From: Streptomyces rishiriensis
GTDB taxonomy: Bacteria > Actinomycetota > Actinomycetes > Streptomycetales > Streptomycetaceae
DNA length: 64,000 nt
Assembly: GCF_030815485.1 (NCBI RefSeq)
Contig: NZ_JAUSWV010000002.1
Coordinates: 1,178,001 to 1,242,000, forward strand
Direction of reading: 5' to 3'
In this document: one piece after another, positions 62,410 through 64,000 of the stretch
Numbering within the stretch: the first letter of the stretch is position 1
How the letters are laid out: every line of letters starts with the position of its first letter
Program-made: the position numbers and the translations under genes
Notes under the pieces: generated by a model
Told to the model about the DNA's origin: nothing
Database searches by the model: none
What the model saw: the letters and a program-made list of their open reading frames with translations, nothing else

Positions 62410-63351
62410 ATGAAGATCGTGCTACCGGGCGGGACCGGGCAGGTGGGGACTGTGCTGCGCCGCGCGCTGACCGCCGCCGGACATGAGGTCACGGTGCTGA
62501 GCAGACAGCCCACGGGTCACGACGAGATCCTGTGGGACGGCCGTACGCTCGGCCCCTGGGCCGAGGCGATCGACGGCAGTGACGTCGTGGTCAACCTGGC
62601 AGGCCGCAGCGTCAGCTGCCGCTACACGCCGGACAACCTGCGGGCGATGATGGACTCACGGGTGGACTCGGCCCGGGTCGTCGGCCAGGCGATCGCCGCC
62701 GCCGCGCGGCCCCCACGGATCTGGCTCCAGATGAGCACCGCCACCGTCTACGCCCACCGGTTCGACGCCCCCAACGACGAGGCCACCGGCGTGATCGGCG
62801 GAGCCGAGCCCGGCGTCCCGGACTACTGGGGCCACAGCGTGGACATCGCGACCGCCTGGGAGCGGGAGCAGGAGAACGCCGACACCCCGCACACCCGCAA
62901 GGTGGCCCTGCGGGCCGCGATGGTGATGAGCCCGGACCGGGGCGGGGTCTTCGACGTCCTGTCGCGGCTCGCCCGGCTCGGCCTCGGCGGTCCGGTCGCG
63001 GGCGGCCGCCAGTACGTGTCCTGGATCCACGACCACGACTTCGTCCGCGCGGTCGAGTTCCTCGTCGCACGGGAGGACCTCGCCGGGCCGGTCAACCTGG
63101 CCGCCCCGGGCCCCCTCCCCCACCGCGCGTTCATGCGCGCGCTGCGCGGGGCGTGGCGGGTCCCGGCCGGCCTGCCCGCGACGAAGTGGATGGCGGAAAT
63201 CGGCGCCTTCGCCCTGCGCTCGGACACCGAACTGCTCCTGAAGAGCCGGCGCGTGGTCCCCGGCCGGCTGCTCGACGCCGGCTTCGCCTTCGACCATCCC
63301 GAGTGGCCGGGGGCCGCCGCCGACCTCGTACGACGGGTGCGGGGCCGCTGA
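62410..63351 (+). CDS. TIGR01777-family NAD-dependent epimerase/dehydratase
   Basis: A 313-residue short-chain dehydrogenase-like protein of the TIGR01777 (SDR39U1/YfcH-like) family: MKIVLPGGTGQVGTVLRRAL, SDVVVNLAGRSVSCRYTPDNLRAMMDSRVDSARVVG, QMSTATVYAHRFDAPNDEATG and SWIHDHDFVRAVEFLV. The conserved SV..RYTPDN and R..S motifs are present. Function of the family is unresolved. Start ATG 62410 follows ACGGAGGGGG. It is controlled by the palindromic operator in front and ends at the hairpin 63356-63390. Confidence 0.86.
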   Translation: MKIVLPGGTGQVGTVLRRALTAAGHEVTVLSRQPTGHDEILWDGRTLGPWAEAIDGSDVVVNLAGRSVSCRYTPDNLRAMMDSRVDSARVVGQAIAAAARPPRIWLQMSTATVYAHRFDAPNDEATGVIGGAEPGVPDYWGHSVDIATAWEREQENADTPHTRKVALRAAMVMSPDRGGVFDVLSRLARLGLGGPVAGGRQYVSWIHDHDFVRAVEFLVAREDLAGPVNLAAPGPLPHRAFMRALRGAWRVPAGLPATKWMAEIGAFALRSDTELLLKSRRVVPGRLLDAGFAFDHPEWPGAAADLVRRVRGR

Positions 63352-63355
63352 CGGG

Positions 63356-63390
63356 CCGCGCGGACGTGCACAGGGGTCACGTCCGCGCGG
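63356..63390. terminator. Bidirectional hairpin terminator
   Basis: A perfect 13-bp stem CCGCGCGGACGTG (63356-63368) with 63378-63390 and a 9-base loop stands between two convergent genes, 4 bp after one stop and 16 bp from the other. It can serve both. Confidence 0.82.
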
Positions 63391-63406
63391 CTGTCGTCGG
63401 TGGGCG

Positions 63407-64000
63407 TCAGCTCGTCGCGCGGACCGCCTCGAGGATCAGGTCCGCGACCGCCTTGGGCTGGGACACCGCGACGGCGTGCGAGGCGCCGTCGATCTCGACG
63501 ACCGTCGCCCCGGCCCGCTGGGCGCCGAAGCGCTCGACCTCGGGGTTGATGGCCTCGTCCGCACCGGCGATCAGCGCCCAGGACGGCTTGGTCTGCCAGG
63601 CGGCCGCGGCGGCGGTCTCCTCGAACGCGGCGGCGGCCAGCGGGCGCTGGGACGCGGCCAGGATCCTGGTGACGTCCGCGGGCAGGTCGGCGGCGAACAC
63701 CGACGGGAAGGCGTCCTCGGCGATGGTGACCTCGACGGCCGGGTCACCGCCCGGCACCGGATACGTCCACTGCTTGAGGTTGCTGACCAGCGTGGAGAGC
63801 GGGAAGCGGCCCTGGAGCTCGCCGAGGCTCTCGCCCTCCGCCAGCGCGTAGGCAGCGACGTAGACGAGGCCGACCACGTTCTGCGTGGTGCCGGCCACCG
63901 TGATGAGGGCGCCGCCGTAGGAGTGCCCGACGAGGATGACGGGGCCGTCGATCTGAGCGGCGAAGGAGGCGACGTACGCCGCGTCGGAGGCGAGGCCGCG
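63407..64000 (-). CDS. Alpha/beta hydrolase, 5' partial
   Basis: The C-terminal 198 codons, without the start, of an alpha/beta hydrolase whose 5' end lies right of the window. The nucleophile elbow GHSYGGALI (serine nucleophile) is at about 63905-63935 on the minus strand; the sequence QIDGPVILVGHSYGG leads into it. The C-terminal half has the acid-containing WALIAGADEAINPE and the histidine in EIDGASHAVAVSQPKAVADLI. Substrate unknown. A GTG at 63898 just downstream of the elbow is internal to the frame, not a real start. Confidence 0.85.
   Translation of the reverse strand, partial: RGLASDAAYVASFAAQIDGPVILVGHSYGGALITVAGTTQNVVGLVYVAAYALAEGESLGELQGRFPLSTLVSNLKQWTYPVPGGDPAVEVTIAEDAFPSVFAADLPADVTRILAASQRPLAAAAFEETAAAAAWQTKPSWALIAGADEAINPEVERFGAQRAGATVVEIDGASHAVAVSQPKAVADLILEAVRATS

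Overview
The window is very G+C-rich and its codons end almost always in G or C. Gene starts are ATG, GTG and TTG behind purine-rich ribosome sites, and leucine TTA codons are almost absent. Together with xylose catabolism under a ROK repressor, Tat-exported enzymes, paired PP2C/SpoIIE-type phosphatases and TetR/MerR/Rrf2 regulators, this points to a Streptomyces chromosome. No rRNA, tRNA, CRISPR array, insertion sequence or phage gene was recognised.

Layout. 1-5.2 kb: the 3' part of an SNF2-type helicase coupled to a SWIM zinc-finger protein, then an exported phytase-fold esterase-like protein. 5.2-10.1 kb: a small membrane protein, a 13-bp tandem repeat, and the divergent xylose module (xylose isomerase on minus; xylulokinase and a ROK repressor on plus). 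10.5-14.5 kb: a Tat-exported amidase, a GAF-domain regulator, a degenerate 30-bp repeat tract and an aldehyde dehydrogenase ending in a strong hairpin.

15.4-43.0 kb: one block of 21 same-strand genes, mostly with 4-bp start/stop overlaps, for a Wzx/Wzy-type polysaccharide. It holds a priming polyprenyl-phosphate sugar transferase, an AlgD-like nucleotide-sugar 6-dehydrogenase, three glycosyltransferases, two Wzz-like chain-length proteins, a ligase/polymerase and a flippase. It also holds an AsnB-type amidotransferase, a two-domain oxidoreductase, a heparinase/alginate-lyase-like protein, a beta-helix lipoprotein, a pyruvyl transferase, and a nucleotide-sugar module of cytidylyltransferase, C-methyltransferase, PIG-L deacetylase, epimerase, DUF4910 protein, RmlC-like protein and class III aminotransferase. 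The first two genes carry the only three in-frame TTA codons I found in the window, which suggests control by the developmental tRNA bldA. The leader carries three copies of a hairpin plus Shine-Dalgarno element that recurs before gene 2. I regard this locus as the most interesting part of the window.

43.0-49.2 kb: a PAP2 phosphatase and an MFS exporter on minus, then a small sugar cluster (UDP-xylose-synthase-like epimerase, GT4 glycosyltransferase, GmhA-like isomerase) closed by a 42-bp perfect palindrome. 49.2-52.5 kb: two redox-flavoured regulator/target pairs (MDR oxidoreductase with MerR; Rrf2 divergent from an NmrA-like protein), each with a visible candidate operator. 52.6-57.9 kb: two divergent PAS-GAF-SpoIIE phosphatases and a TetR regulator. 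57.9-64 kb: an exported M19-type dipeptidase with a discoidin domain, a Tat-exported flavin amine oxidase, an epimerase behind a perfect 16-bp operator, and a partial alpha/beta hydrolase running off the right edge.
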